This document shows positions 54,997-64,000 of a stretch of DNA of 64,000 bases, in pieces. The notes beneath the pieces are model-generated. The model made no database searches, had not been told where the DNA came from, and was given only the letters and a program-made list of their open reading frames with translations. The first letter of the stretch is position 1. Each line of letters starts with the position of its first letter. Source of the DNA: Schistocephalus solidus (taxonomy: Eukaryota; Platyhelminthes; Cestoda; Diphyllobothriidea; Diphyllobothriidae); NCBI GenBank assembly GCA_017591395.1, contig WEDG01000468.1:1-64000 (forward strand), read 5' to 3'. The translations under genes were made by a program, and so were the position numbers.

Positions 54997-56043
54997 AATT
55001 TTTATTTGGTTAGCGCCGGCAAGGCACTGTCTAAACACAGATTAGCAACGAAATAAAATTATGGCAATGTGTGCAGATAAAATGTACAAATACTTAATAA
55101 TGTAGACAGAACTTGTCCTTCCAGGTCAACAGTTAGCGATGTTTAGAAATTAATAGTGAGCTAGAAAAAAGGCAGTGAAAAAAGCTCCATCCTTAAAAAT
55201 GGAGACAGAGTTCAATAGGCCTCCGTTTTCGAATAGAGGGTAGGAGAAAGAAACTGCTTAGGAAAATAAGGCAAGGTGGTAGAGTATGTTAACCCTGCAG
55301 TAGCATTTCAGAATGAGATAATGAAACGTGGATATATTTCGTTCTTGATCACTACGGTACATGAAACAAAATATCGCGAAAAGGCTTCAGTGAACTAGAA
55401 GCCTCAGCATCTTTGGATCCAGAATTGAATTCTGATGCTGGTTAGCATCCAAGGAAAAGGCAGCATTTTAGACTGTGTACGTCCGAAAGTGAACGTCCGA
55501 ATGACTTAATCTTTTGAATGACTGGTTATATAAAGAAACATCATGGTTCATGGGGGGACACGGGGTACATAATAATAGTTTCCAGAGGGCCACTTAAATT
55601 TCTGATGGTCCTTTCTTCGATTCATAGAGAAAGGTGCTCCGAAAAGATGAGGAAAAGAAAAGGCTTATAGAATCAGTTTTAAGATAAATGTGCAGTCTTT
55701 GCTTGAATCAAGATAGACTAGTTAATGATCTAATTGCACTAGGAAAGTTATTCAAAAAAGCTATAACAAGAAGCAAAGACTAGAGAGCGTTTACACGTGG
55801 AGGATGCAGGAGGAGGTATAATGAGTGCAGAATTTCTTAGGTAATGATAGAAAGCTTGGGGAGATTTGAGCTATAATTAAGTCTAAAAAGGATACAAAAG
55901 CCTGCTTCCAGTCTCCTGATCCAAATAAATTTAAGATTCGTCAGCTGGCATCTGGTTGAGTAGGAAGTATTTAAAAGAGTCGGATACAAGAGTTTTTTGT
56001 GAAATGTCTTCGGACATTTTCAATTTTGAATGGCTAGATTTGT

Positions 56044-56920
56044 TCATTTAACCGAAGAAAGACAGCGAAATTCAAGAATGGGACGAACAAACATACGATA
56101 AAGTTTTAATTTAATTTTAGGAAGGTATAAATTATAAGAAACAAAGCCGCAAATCTGAGCAGCTTTGGCCTTAATTCTAACGGCATGAGGCGAAAGATCT
56201 AATTTATTGGTGTATCTTAAGCCCAAGTCCTTGATGGAAGAACATTCAGTCATAGGGTAACCTTCAAAAATACTAGGTTGTGGCAGCCTTGCAGGCTTCA
56301 AAATTCATGTAGCGATACTTTGAAGATGAGAACTCCATTAGCCATGTGGAGCTCCACGCCGAAAGAGCGTCTAAGTCCGCATGAATGTGTACTTGGCATC
56401 ATTCGGTCGTTGAGTTAGAGAAGGAATATATGCATTTGAGGTCATCAGCATAAATATAAGATTGCAAATGTGCAGCTATCGATGAAATATCATTTATATA
56501 CAGTAAGAACAACAAAGGACCTAATACTGTACCTTGAAGGATACCACTAACAATCGGGGAAGCATTTGAGTATGAGGACCCTACTAAACCTTTTCTGTTT
56601 TCGATCATTTAGGTATGATCTAATAAAGTCAGTAAGGGGACTACGAAATCCTATAGCTTCTAGTTTAGCTAGAATTGGTCTATGAGGTACTTTTATCAAA
56701 TGCCTTACTAAGATCAAAATAGATGACTACTACAGATAGATGATCATTACGAAGAGAGGTTAGTAGATTTAGAAAATACATGTTGCAGGTTTCACAAGAG
56801 CGGTCCGGTAAGAAGCCGTGTTGCGAAAAGTTGATAATTTGATCGCTTATGCAATATCCGTGATTTGTTTTGCAATTAGTTTTTTGAAGAGTGTAGCAAG
56901 AGAGGGCGTTTATGAACACC
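56044..56920 (-). pseudogene. LINE-A reverse transcriptase core
   Basis: 56919-56680: 'NFSQHGFLPDRSCETCNMYF' and 'VVVIYFDLSKAFDKS' (motif A, Asp kept). 56608-56399: 'VSGILQGTVLGPLLFLLYIN' (motif B) and 'HLQSYIYADDLKCIYSF' (motif C, both Asp kept). 56301-56044: 'MTECSSIKDLGLRYTNKLDL', 'AAQICGFVSYNLYLPKIKLK', 'LYRMFVRPILEF'. Catalytic residues survive, but at least two frameshifts (about 56650 and 56350) break the protein. Confidence 0.8.
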
Positions 56921-57054
56921 GCGATAGTTATGAATGTCCGAGCGGGAACCAGATTTAAAAACTGGTATTATAATAGAAGTTTTCCAATAATCGGGGAAGA
57001 AACCGTATTCGAGCAATACTAAGAATAATTTGCTTAGTAAAGGTGGAGAATCTC

Positions 57055-57551
57055 TTAAATGTTTAATAAGTGAGTTTGGAATGTTATCAATTCCAACCGA
57101 ATGTGAATTTTTAGGTGAGCTATTTCTTTTTGAATACTTGTAGGCGAGAAATTAAAAGTTGTTAGATGTGGATTTAAATTTAAAAGCAGAGGGATCGAGG
57201 GAGTGAGGATAGTTTCAGTGGTAAAGTGGTCGGAAAAAAATGAATTTAACAATTCTCTTTTGCCCAAATCCACTGGAATGAAATTTTTGTCACAGTCACG
57301 TAAAGGCTAAATTACATTCAGACACTTAGCCGATGCCCGAACATGGAAGTCTTGAGCAACAGATTTGGATGAATTGGCATCATTAAGTGCCCGAGATTCC
57401 CTACGCTTATCTCGTGCGAGCGATGAATAAGTTGCTTTCGTAATTTTCTAAGTCTGTTTTTGAGAAAATGTGAATGAGTAGAAGAGGCTGTGTTTGAATA
57501 AAAAAAATTAAGCGGGATAAAAGCCTGGATTTTTTCTGTAAGGTTCTGCAA
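57055..57551 (-). pseudogene. LINE-A endonuclease-RT linker
   Basis: 57551-57318 ('STHSHFLKNRLRKLRKQLIH', basic helix) and 57273-57055 ('LLNSFFSDHFTTETILTPSI', 'TSIQKEIAHLKIH') match the segment at 46973-46300 of the other copy ('LLNAFFANHLTTES', 'LLSRLKKSRRQLAD'). Confidence 0.65.
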
Positions 57552-57559
57552 TAGCTCAT

Positions 57560-58488
57560 GGAAAAAGTTTGGATCATTGATTGAAAATATGCATTACCAA
57601 TTTAGAGGGCTTACGAAATTATTTATTAATTCATGCTTTGTTTTAGCAAAATCGGGTTTATTGCATTTCAGCTCAGGCTTTGTAGAAAGGGAGACTGGAA
57701 AGAAACAGTGAATCAGTGCTTGATCACTTTGAATAGATCGCGGTAGAAATTCATAGAGGTTGGACATCATTTGTCACTAAACCAACCAGTTGGGACATGT
57801 TTGAAAGTATATAGTATCAACCAATTTCTGAAGATTTGGCGGAGAGGAATTTACCTGCCAGTCAATGTTTGGCAGATTAAAATCGCCTACGATTATTTTG
57901 ACCTCAAATTGAGTCTCTGCAACTTTTCAAATAGTTCTCAGAGCTCGCTTTCATTGCCAGACTAATACGGAGGATTATAGTCACAGCCAATTGCTGCTTT
58001 TTATTGTGCGGGAGTATGACTGAAACAAAGCATACATTTCCAGAAAAGGACGAAATGCTCAGCTGAAAAGTGAAATGTACAAAGGATGACTTAATCTAAA
58101 GAAGGCAACCACCGTCACGTTTTTCAGCGCGGTCTTGTCGGTACAAATTGAAATTATCTAAAGCGAGCGTAAAGCAGGAAATAAGAGTGTGAACCAAGGA
58201 TTCAGTGATGCACAGCACATCTGGATCAAGCTCAAAAGCTACTGTTCTAAGTTCTGTAATCTTATTTACAAGTGATCTCGATTTGAGTGAAACTAAACTT
58301 AGCGTATTCCTGATCTGCCGGTTAGGCTCATCAATATTTATAAAAATGAGGATTAGCTGGTGGATAAGAAAACTGGAGAGAAGAAACGAAAGGTGGGGAA
58401 AAAAATTGCTCTCGTCTACAATTCGTCGAAATGTAACAATTAAAACAGCTAAGATTATTGAACAACGGCATATTTGCATGAAAACCAT
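57560..58488 (-). pseudogene. LINE-A EEP endonuclease
   Basis: 58488-58096 ends with 'VSLKSRSLVNKITELRTVAF', 'ELDPDVLCITESLVHTLISC' and 'FNLYRQDRAEKRDGGCLL'. 'CITES' holds the metal-binding Glu of the EEP family. Further left, the reverse complement at about 57897-57862 reads 'IIVGDFNLPNIDW', the GDFN box. The EEP nuclease cuts the chromosomal target. Stop codons separate the boxes. Confidence 0.75.
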
Positions 58489-58581
58489 GGCAGGGAAGGC
58501 TATATTGTGGCGTAGGAAAGCTAGGGGGTGGAATAGAAATGATATATTGAGGGAGACTTTTGGCGGGGAGACGTTTGCAAG

Positions 58582-60291
58582 ATGAGAGCTGAGGCATCAC
58601 GAATGGACTGGGATCTTTTCTTCTCCGGGAATGTCTCTGAGGACTGGAATTTATTTAAGGAGTGGTTGTTGAACCTAATAAAATGCCACTGTCCGCCATC
58701 AAAACTTAGGATATCTAACAGACCACAGTGGCTAACAAGGGAACTGAAACGAGAGATTAACAGGAAAGGAAGGCTTTGGAAAAAATTTTGCCGATCCAAT
58801 GAAAAATTTAGCCTTGCAAACATACAAAAACGCAAAGGAACAAGGTTAAAAAGCTTAATCTTCAACAGCCGACGGGATTACGAGAGGGATTTGCTCCAGC
58901 GAGCAGTTCACAATCCCAAATTGCTCTACAGCTATGTAAGAAAAAGCACACGAAACAGGAACCCAATTCCTGTAATGAGAAACCATGATGGTTTCGAGAT
59001 TACAGAAATTCAAAACAAAGCTGAAGACTTTTCACAGTTCTTTCAGTCAGTTTTCACCCGAGAAGCAGTTTTTATTCCATCTAGTTGCGAGACTATGGGA
59101 GCACCAATTATTCAGGATATGATCTTTCGAGAAGAGGCGGTCTTTGAAGAATTAAAAAGTCTGAACGCATGCAAATCCCCTGGCCCCGACGAGATTCCAG
59201 CAAAGTTACTCCTCGAACTTGCTCGAGAGCTGGCCAAACCGCTATCCTTTCTGTGCCAGAAATCGTTCGACACTGGAATGCTTCCTACCGACTGGAAAAC
59301 AGCCCACATTACACCGCTTCACAAAAGCGGTAGTCGTGCATTTGCTTCAAACTACAGGCCTGTCAGCCTGACCTCAATCTGTTGCAAGGTTATGGAGAAG
59401 CTTGTCAAAAAGGAATTGATGATTTATTTAGAAACCCATAACCTCTTATCAACTGCACAATACGGCTTTCGTAGTGGAAGATCGTGTGTTACGAACTTAC
59501 TTTATACAATGCAAAGCTGGACAAAAGCACTCGATGCAAAATACACTGTGCATGTGGCCTACATTGATTTCCAGAAGGCATTCGATAGTGTTCCGCACCA
59601 GAGTCTCCTTTATAAGTTAAGAATGTTTGGTATTGGAGGCAAACTTCTTACGTGGATCAAGAATTTTCTCGTCGGTCGTTCCCAAGTGGTCTGCGTAGGC
59701 GGATCGCGATCAAAGCGCACAGTCATCGAGAGTGGAGTTCCGCAAGGTTCAGTTCTCGGACCAATCCTATTTCTCTTGTTTATTAATGATTGTGTACAGG
59801 AATTGGACTGTGACTTTGCTATGTTTGCGGACGATATAAAAATTTGGAAAGTTATCAATAATGCTGCCGATGGAGACGATTTCCAAGAAAATCTCCATCG
59901 ATCAGACGAGTGGTCCCGCAAATGGCTCTTGTCCTTCAACTCAAACAAATGCGCCCTGCTACGTCTGGGAAGTCGGAATCAGGTCACTGATATGCGACCC
60001 TACTTTTTGAACGGTATGCCACTCCGAGAAACACACACACAGAAGGATCTCGGCGTTTGGATGACAGACAACTTGAAGCCTTCTACGCACGCTGCAAGGC
60101 GGCTAAATCCGCCAATTCAATGCTGTACTCTATCAAGCGGGCATTTAAAGTTTTCGATGAAGACTGCTTTTCTAAAGTCTTTGGTACGTTTGTTAGGCCC
60201 CATCTTGAATATGCGATCCAAGCCTGGCGACCGTGGACCCAACAGGACTACAAAATGCTCGAAAGGGTACAGCGACGAGCCACAAAATTAG
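58582..60291 (+). pseudogene. LINE-B reverse transcriptase, first open frame
   Basis: 569 codons, of which the last 60 or so are out of phase. Order: linker ('RPQWLTRELKREINRKGRLW', residues about 48-67); 'LNACKSPGPDEIPAKLLLEL' and 'HKSGSRAFASNYRPVSLTSI' (fingers); 'QYGFRSGRSCVTNLL'; motif A 'YIDFQKAFDSVP' with Asp329; motif B 'GVPQGSVLGPILFLLFIND'; motif C 'MFADDIKIW' with Asp417-Asp418. Catalytic residues are all present. RT copies the element RNA at the nicked target. After 'DLGVWMTDNLKPSTH' (about residue 505) the frame is lost and the rest continues in 60057-60662. The ATG is inside the protein, not the native start. Confidence 0.9.
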
Positions 60292-60662
60292 TAAGAGGTC
60301 GAGGTGAACTGCCATATGAGATTCGCCTAAATAACCTACAGCTCTATCCTCTGAGTTATAGGCAGTTGCGCGGAGACTTGATACAAACCTTCCGTATCGT
60401 GCGTGGCATGGATTGCGCCCTCCTATGTGATGACTTTTTCCAACTTGCTACTACGAATAATCTCCGAGGTCATCCATTCAAACTAAGTGTGCCCCAAGTA
60501 AGATTGGATGTGATGAAGTATTTTTTCACCAACCGCGTCTTGAAACCATGGAATAACCTACCTGAGGCGATTGTACTGTCCGAGTCTGTGGATATATTTA
60601 AACATCGGCTTGACATACATATTTTGCTGCACCAGGAAGATTATGTGACTACTTTACCTTAA
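60057..60662 (+). pseudogene. LINE-B reverse transcriptase, C-terminal frame
   Basis: True continuation starts near 60090 with 'CKAAKSANSMLYSIKRAFKV', then 'FVRPHLEYAIQAWRPWTQQD', 'MLERVQRRATKLVRG', 'LSYRQLRGDLIQTFRIVRGM', 'TNNLRGHPFKLSVPQVRLD' and 'FTNRVLKPWNNLPEAIVLSE'. It ends naturally with 'EDYVTTLP' and a TAA stop at 60660-60662. This is the thumb and C-terminal domain of a CR1-type RT. A single frameshift at about 60085-60105 separates it from the catalytic part. Confidence 0.9.
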
Positions 60663-60826
60663 CAATATCCGTGTACCACGTAAATCTGCCTGCATTCACT
60701 TGACTGTAACTTTTTTTACATTGCTTATTATTTTTCCGACTTTCTGTATCAAATAGGGATTTCAAAGGCGTAAGCCTATTTTTCTCAAATACACTGAACT
60801 GAACTGAACTGAACTGAAGTAAGCAT

Positions 60827-61700
60827 TAATTGGCGGAAAACGTGCATCTGAAAAACGAATAAATGATTTCGACAAACTTTTAACATAATACGAAAACTTA
60901 ATTCATTGGGGATTTTTCGATACTTTTTAGGTTGGGAAAAATGCTACCGTGAGCGTTCTCATCTGTTGTACGTGCTGAGGTGTCAGTAATGACATTACCG
61001 ATTTTGACGACTGGCTAATCGAATGACTCAGATTTACTGAGGGTTTTCTTAGGTTTACTAGATTTGAAAAATATAGCAGGAGTGATTTACTTGAGAGGGG
61101 AAAAAAGTGGAATTGCCCTGGTTTCACTCGAGCCAGGAACAAGGTGAACATGTGAAGATTCAAGTGGAATCGAAATTCATATTGATCCGGAGGGCCATGG
61201 GCTTGCATTAGCTAGAGGGTCAACCTCTGTGATAACTTTTGGTATTGTTGATGTAGACCTAGGCTTCTCGTTTGCTAATGAGTGTAAAACCCGACGTTCC
61301 ATTGGGGTGTTATCTCTACAGATAAAAAACTAGTTTTTCTTCAAATATTAAGCTGAGTGCTCATGCTTAGAATAAATAATGTCCACATTCATCACCGAAA
61401 AAGTTTGAGCAGAATTGGCGAATTTTTGCTACGAGAAGACCTTTTATTTACTGCAACTTTAAAATAAGAGCCGCATGAGCAAAGGTAATCAACTGCGACG
61501 TCCAGGGGATTTCATTCTTAAATTCGTTTTTTAAAAAGAAAGTTGAAACTTCTATTATGCCAGTCATATGACTCAGTACTTACCATGTTATAAACGTCTG
61601 AAGTTTCTCGCATTGTTGAGAAGTGAGTGAAGACAGCTTTCCGTCAAAAATGGTACCAAGGATCGTGAACAGAGAATCATATTGTAACAAAAAAATATTA
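60827..61700 (-). pseudogene. LINE-A ORF1-like region (second copy)
   Basis: On the minus strand, 61680-61600 gives 'ILGTIFDGKLSSLTSQQCEK' and 61500-61390 gives 'PLDVAVDYLCSCGSYFKVAV', 'NKRSSRSKNSPILLKLF'. Both are clearly related to blocks at 50013-49822 and 49870-49725. 61208-60927 is an open frame with 'FHLNLHMFTLFLARVKPGQF' but no recognised motif. Frame changes show decay. It continues the LINE-A element interrupted by LINE-B at 58575-60825. Confidence 0.55.
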
Positions 61701-62360
61701 AAATGTTCCAGGGCATCCAGGTCTGGTTTCTTAATATTTACAATGGGTTGCTCTTGTATAAATTTTATGCTTAGAGGAGATTTGCGTCTAAGCTGTGACT
61801 GGGGTTTCTTATTGAGGTTAAAATATTAGTATTTTTCAAAGCGATAATACAAAAAGGAAATTTTCACTAGTGAAGTTTTACGTAATAAGACATGCACTAT
61901 TTGTAAGATATGTTTTAAGAAAAGCACTGCAAGCAAACATCTTCTAGGTGACCAGTTTTGACTGAAAATAGAATTAGTGAAGAGGCTATGAAGAGGAAGA
62001 ATTATCGCAATGGGTAAAGCAACTACTGCAAATTATTTTTCACTGGAAATTAGGTATACTTACAAAATTTTAACTCAAGTTCTAGAATTAATCTTTGGAT
62101 TCCGTCCTTTTTACGTAAATCTGCAAGAACTTTTATGAGGCTATGTCGGGTGAAACAGTTCAAAACCGTATATTTCTCCCTATTGTTAAATGCAATAACT
62201 GCAGGTGGGTGCAGTTGATAAAGAGTTAGAAATACAAATAAATTATCAAAAATTAAGTTAATAGTTTCGACAGGAAATAAAAAATCTGTTTACAATTCGA
62301 GAATTCACTTATCTTTGAATTTGAACCAATCACCTTCAACCTTGAAGTTGACGTTCCGTT
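61701..62360. other. Unassigned AT-rich sequence
   Basis: Perhaps the 5' end of LINE-A and flanking DNA. No open frame or recognised repeat. Confidence 0.4.
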
Positions 62361-62736
62361 TGTAACGGACCCAAACCTGAACCACCCTTTTCTTTTAAAG
62401 GAGTCTGGTCCCGTTTTGTAGACGGAGGATAACACACGCGTGCTGGGAGATTTGACACGCCACTGCCCATCCGATAAGCCATTCCTTGTATTCCGCCGCT
62501 ATATCGTTCATTCGTACTTCATTCAGTATAACAGACCCGTATATCGCATATATCCTTCATACTATTCCTATATCATTATTGTACCGATAACCTAAATATT
62601 CCGGATATATAAGCTTTATCGTATAAACCTTCTCTGTTCGAGTACCAGCTCATATATCCATATTATCGTTCATCTTCTACTCATTGGTGTCGTATCGGAT
62701 AATAAACCCTTTATAAGATACAACGTCAAATAGTCA
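62361..62736 (+). repeat. Putative 5' LTR of a Gypsy-like element
   Basis: Starts with TGTAACGGAC, as many Gypsy-like LTRs do. It contains a TATA-like 'ggatatataag' at 62603-62613 and an AATAAA at 62701-62706, and ends shortly before the gag start, around 'caacgtca' or 'aatagtca'. It is AT-rich and pyrimidine-rich without open frames. The matching 3' LTR would lie outside the window, so the borders are a guess; no primer-binding site could be recognised. Confidence 0.4.
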
Positions 62737-62741
62737 CTGCC

Positions 62742-63410
62742 ATGAAGAAGAGTACTGATGTATGTCCTCGACCCTATAACTTGACTCCCTCGTTATCGCC
62801 CAATCGGCTGGACGCTACAATGGCGGCAGCGATAGCCGGACCCTACTCCCTCCCAGTTATTTCATACCAATCACTTCCCCACCTCGATCATCCCTCTCAA
62901 CCCAGAGCGTCCCCTGCAGATCCCCTCCTCGCTCCAGAATCCTACTACGCTGCGCACAAAATCCGTGACTGGCTGGTTGAGCTGTCTTTTTTTCTTGTTT
63001 ACCTTGCCGCTATCGACCACAAAAGATATATGTTACCTTTCCTCACACCCCCACCCGTAAGTTGGCGATGAATTCCGAATTTCTCTCCTCACGCCTTTCA
63101 ATACGGCCCAGGACATACTGCTCTCATTTTTCGTTAAGCAAATTTCCCTCTCGGTAGCCAGCGAATGACTTGACAGCCTCCACCAAACGCAAAAGCCCAC
63201 CGACGAGTTCACCACCGAGTTAATACAGCTGGCGCTTCAGTCCTTCCCCAACTTACCTCCAACCGTTCGCGATGACCTAGTCCTCGACCGATTCATATCT
63301 GGTCTCCGAAATCATTCAGTCACGAATCACTTCACCCTTAACCCACCTACAAACCTGGCAGCTGCACTAAAACTCTGTTGGCGGTGTGACAGTCGTCAAA
63401 TCCAAGACCC
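62742..63410 (+). pseudogene. Gypsy-like gag (matrix/capsid), frame-broken
   Basis: 62742-63071 (109 codons) includes 'SPNRLDATMAAAIAGPYSLP' and 'HKIRDWLVELSFFLVYLAAI'. After frame changes near 63075, a reading at 63183-63415 gives 'TDEFTTELIQLALQSFPNLP', 'VRDDLVLDRFISGLRNHSVT' and 'NPPTNLAAALKLCWRCDSRQ', the classic Gypsy capsid C-terminal pattern. Translation probably begins at ATG 62742, directly after the presumed LTR. Confidence 0.65.
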
Positions 63411-63973
63411 CACTTAGAAACCCTGCAAACCCGCCACCCTACCCCCTTCCACATCCACGCGACCGCCGGAATTCCGACCAACTGCCAAGAGAACGACGCT
63501 CCCGATGCAGTTCCCCAGCCATAACCCAGGGTGCCCGTACTGCACGGGCGTATGGACCCCACGCACGTCATTGCGGGCACAACTCTCCCTGTAAGTCCCC
63601 GTTTGTTAACTCTTCTCATTTTAACCAACCCAGTCCTGTCTCTGCATTTACCATTCCACAGCTCCACGACAACCACACGGTCTACGCACTCGTCGATACC
63701 GGAGCTAACGTTTCTCTTGTGACTCTCCTTAACTTTCCACAACATGTACTTAATCAGATAGAACCATTACCAACACACCAGCATCTCAGAGTGGCAAATG
63801 GCACCTGGATACCTATTTCTGGAACTATTTCGTTACAAGTGGTCTTCAATGATTCCCATGTAACTCACTGCTTCTTAGTGACACCTAGCAGCTCGTGGTC
63901 CCTCGTTCTTGGATTGGACTTCCTCACGACCCATGACTGTATCGTCTACGCCCACGACCGACGTTTAACATAA
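63386..63973 (+). pseudogene. Gypsy-like nucleocapsid and aspartic protease
   Basis: 195 codons open. Residues 55-69 hold 'AYGPHARHCGHNSPC', the second half of a zinc knuckle; its first Cys pair ('CPYC', 63529-63540) is in a neighbouring frame, so a frameshift lies inside the knuckle. 'YALVDTGANVSLV' carries the retropepsin Asp104-Thr105-Gly106, and 'SWSLVLGLDFLTTHDCIV' is the matching flank. The frame ends at 63973; RT would follow beyond the window. The DTG site is intact, unlike several older elements here. Confidence 0.75.
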
Positions 63974-64000
63974 ACCCCTTACACCACACTTACTGCCCCG

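Larger units (their letters stand above)
54997..58574 (-). mobile_element. LINE-A copy: ORF1 end, endonuclease, RT and 3'UTR
   Basis: The 3' terminus (54997-55060; reverse complement 'cagtgccttgccggcgctaa') is on the left. Rightwards follow the 3'UTR (to about 55900), RT thumb (56301-56044), RT core (56919-56399), linker (57551-57055), endonuclease (58300-57560) and the Pro-rich ORF1 end (58570-58330). This is the most complete LINE-A in the window, but each piece is in a different frame. LINE-B was inserted at 58575; ORF1 resumes at 60827. Confidence 0.8.
58575..60825 (+). mobile_element. LINE-B copy, best preserved, inserted in LINE-A
   Basis: 5'-truncated in the endonuclease-RT linker, then a nearly open RT (58582-60662), a 3'UTR with the 'aatagggatttcaaaggcgt' block and four TGAAC repeats at the end (60797-60820). 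LINE-A of the opposite orientation flanks it on both sides. One frameshift only, so it is the youngest-looking element in the window. Confidence 0.9.

Overview
The window looks like a repeat-rich, non-coding stretch of a flatworm genome, most likely a diphyllobothriidean-type tapeworm. This assignment is inferred from the kinds of retroelement protein present: an endonuclease/reverse transcriptase (RT) with C-terminal C2H2 fingers, several Penelope-like lineages with GIY-YIG endonucleases, CsRn1/Gypsy-like pieces and tRNA-derived SINEs. It is not from a database match. No convincing host gene, rRNA or intact tRNA gene was found. Almost every open frame over 60 codons that could be understood is a fragment of a retroelement, its antisense shadow, or a translated microsatellite.

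The elements group into recurring families, named here for convenience. LINE-A is a CR1/Jockey-type non-LTR element with an upstream ORF, an EEP endonuclease and an RT; its 3' end carries 'gtgccttgccggtgctaacc'. Copies: 1-475 (+), 3700-4460 (-), 21743-22010 (-), 32163-32900 (+), 44625-46118 (+), 46125-50085 (-, interrupted) and 54997-61700 (-, interrupted). LINE-B is a second CR1-like element ending in short TGAAC/TTGAA repeats. Copies: 2460-2700, 4770-4825, 48178-49187, 52330-54295 and 58575-60825 (+), and 50088-52320 (-). LINE-C is a single 3' fragment at 38447-39330. A decayed RT lies at 6028-6830.

The RTE-like zinc-finger element (RTE-ZnF) has four differently deleted copies: 4830-5830, 8318-12600, 15590-16922 and 36385-38410. 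Penelope-like elements (PLE): PLE-1 is a near-complete minus-strand copy at 32900-35575 plus an internally deleted copy at 31653-32162. PLE-2 pieces lie at 16900-17530, 28690-28950 and 28965-29510, and a probable one at 30000-31130. PLE-3 is a C-terminus at 24880-25500 followed by a hammerhead-ribozyme-like motif, with related motifs at 22017, 22673 and 41188 (minus). Gypsy-like LTR elements: an element in two opposed halves (41752-43057 plus, 43058-44630 minus) and the gag/protease start of another running off the right edge (62361-64000).

Layout: 0-8 kb holds LINE debris and an RTE-ZnF tail. 8.3-17.5 kb holds two RTE-ZnF copies and a PLE-2 tail. 17.67-18.52 kb is a large (ATC)n then (TCC)n array. 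18.5-28 kb is mostly unrecognised with LINE-A and PLE-3 pieces. 28.2-36.2 kb is PLE territory with tRNA-like repeats and SINEs. 36.4-39.3 kb is RTE-ZnF plus LINE-C. 40.4-41.75 kb is a SINE cluster around a 25-bp minisatellite. 41.75-44.6 kb is Gypsy. 44.6-61.9 kb is a nest of LINE-A and LINE-B in which LINE-B twice sits inside LINE-A. 62.3-64 kb is a second Gypsy.

The best-preserved coding sequence is the LINE-B RT at 58582-60662 (one frameshift). The most interesting signals are the hammerhead-like motif at the PLE-3 end, an upstream ORF conserved between two LINE-A copies, the internally deleted RTE-ZnF derivative keeping its zinc-finger region, and the Gypsy element split into inverted halves.
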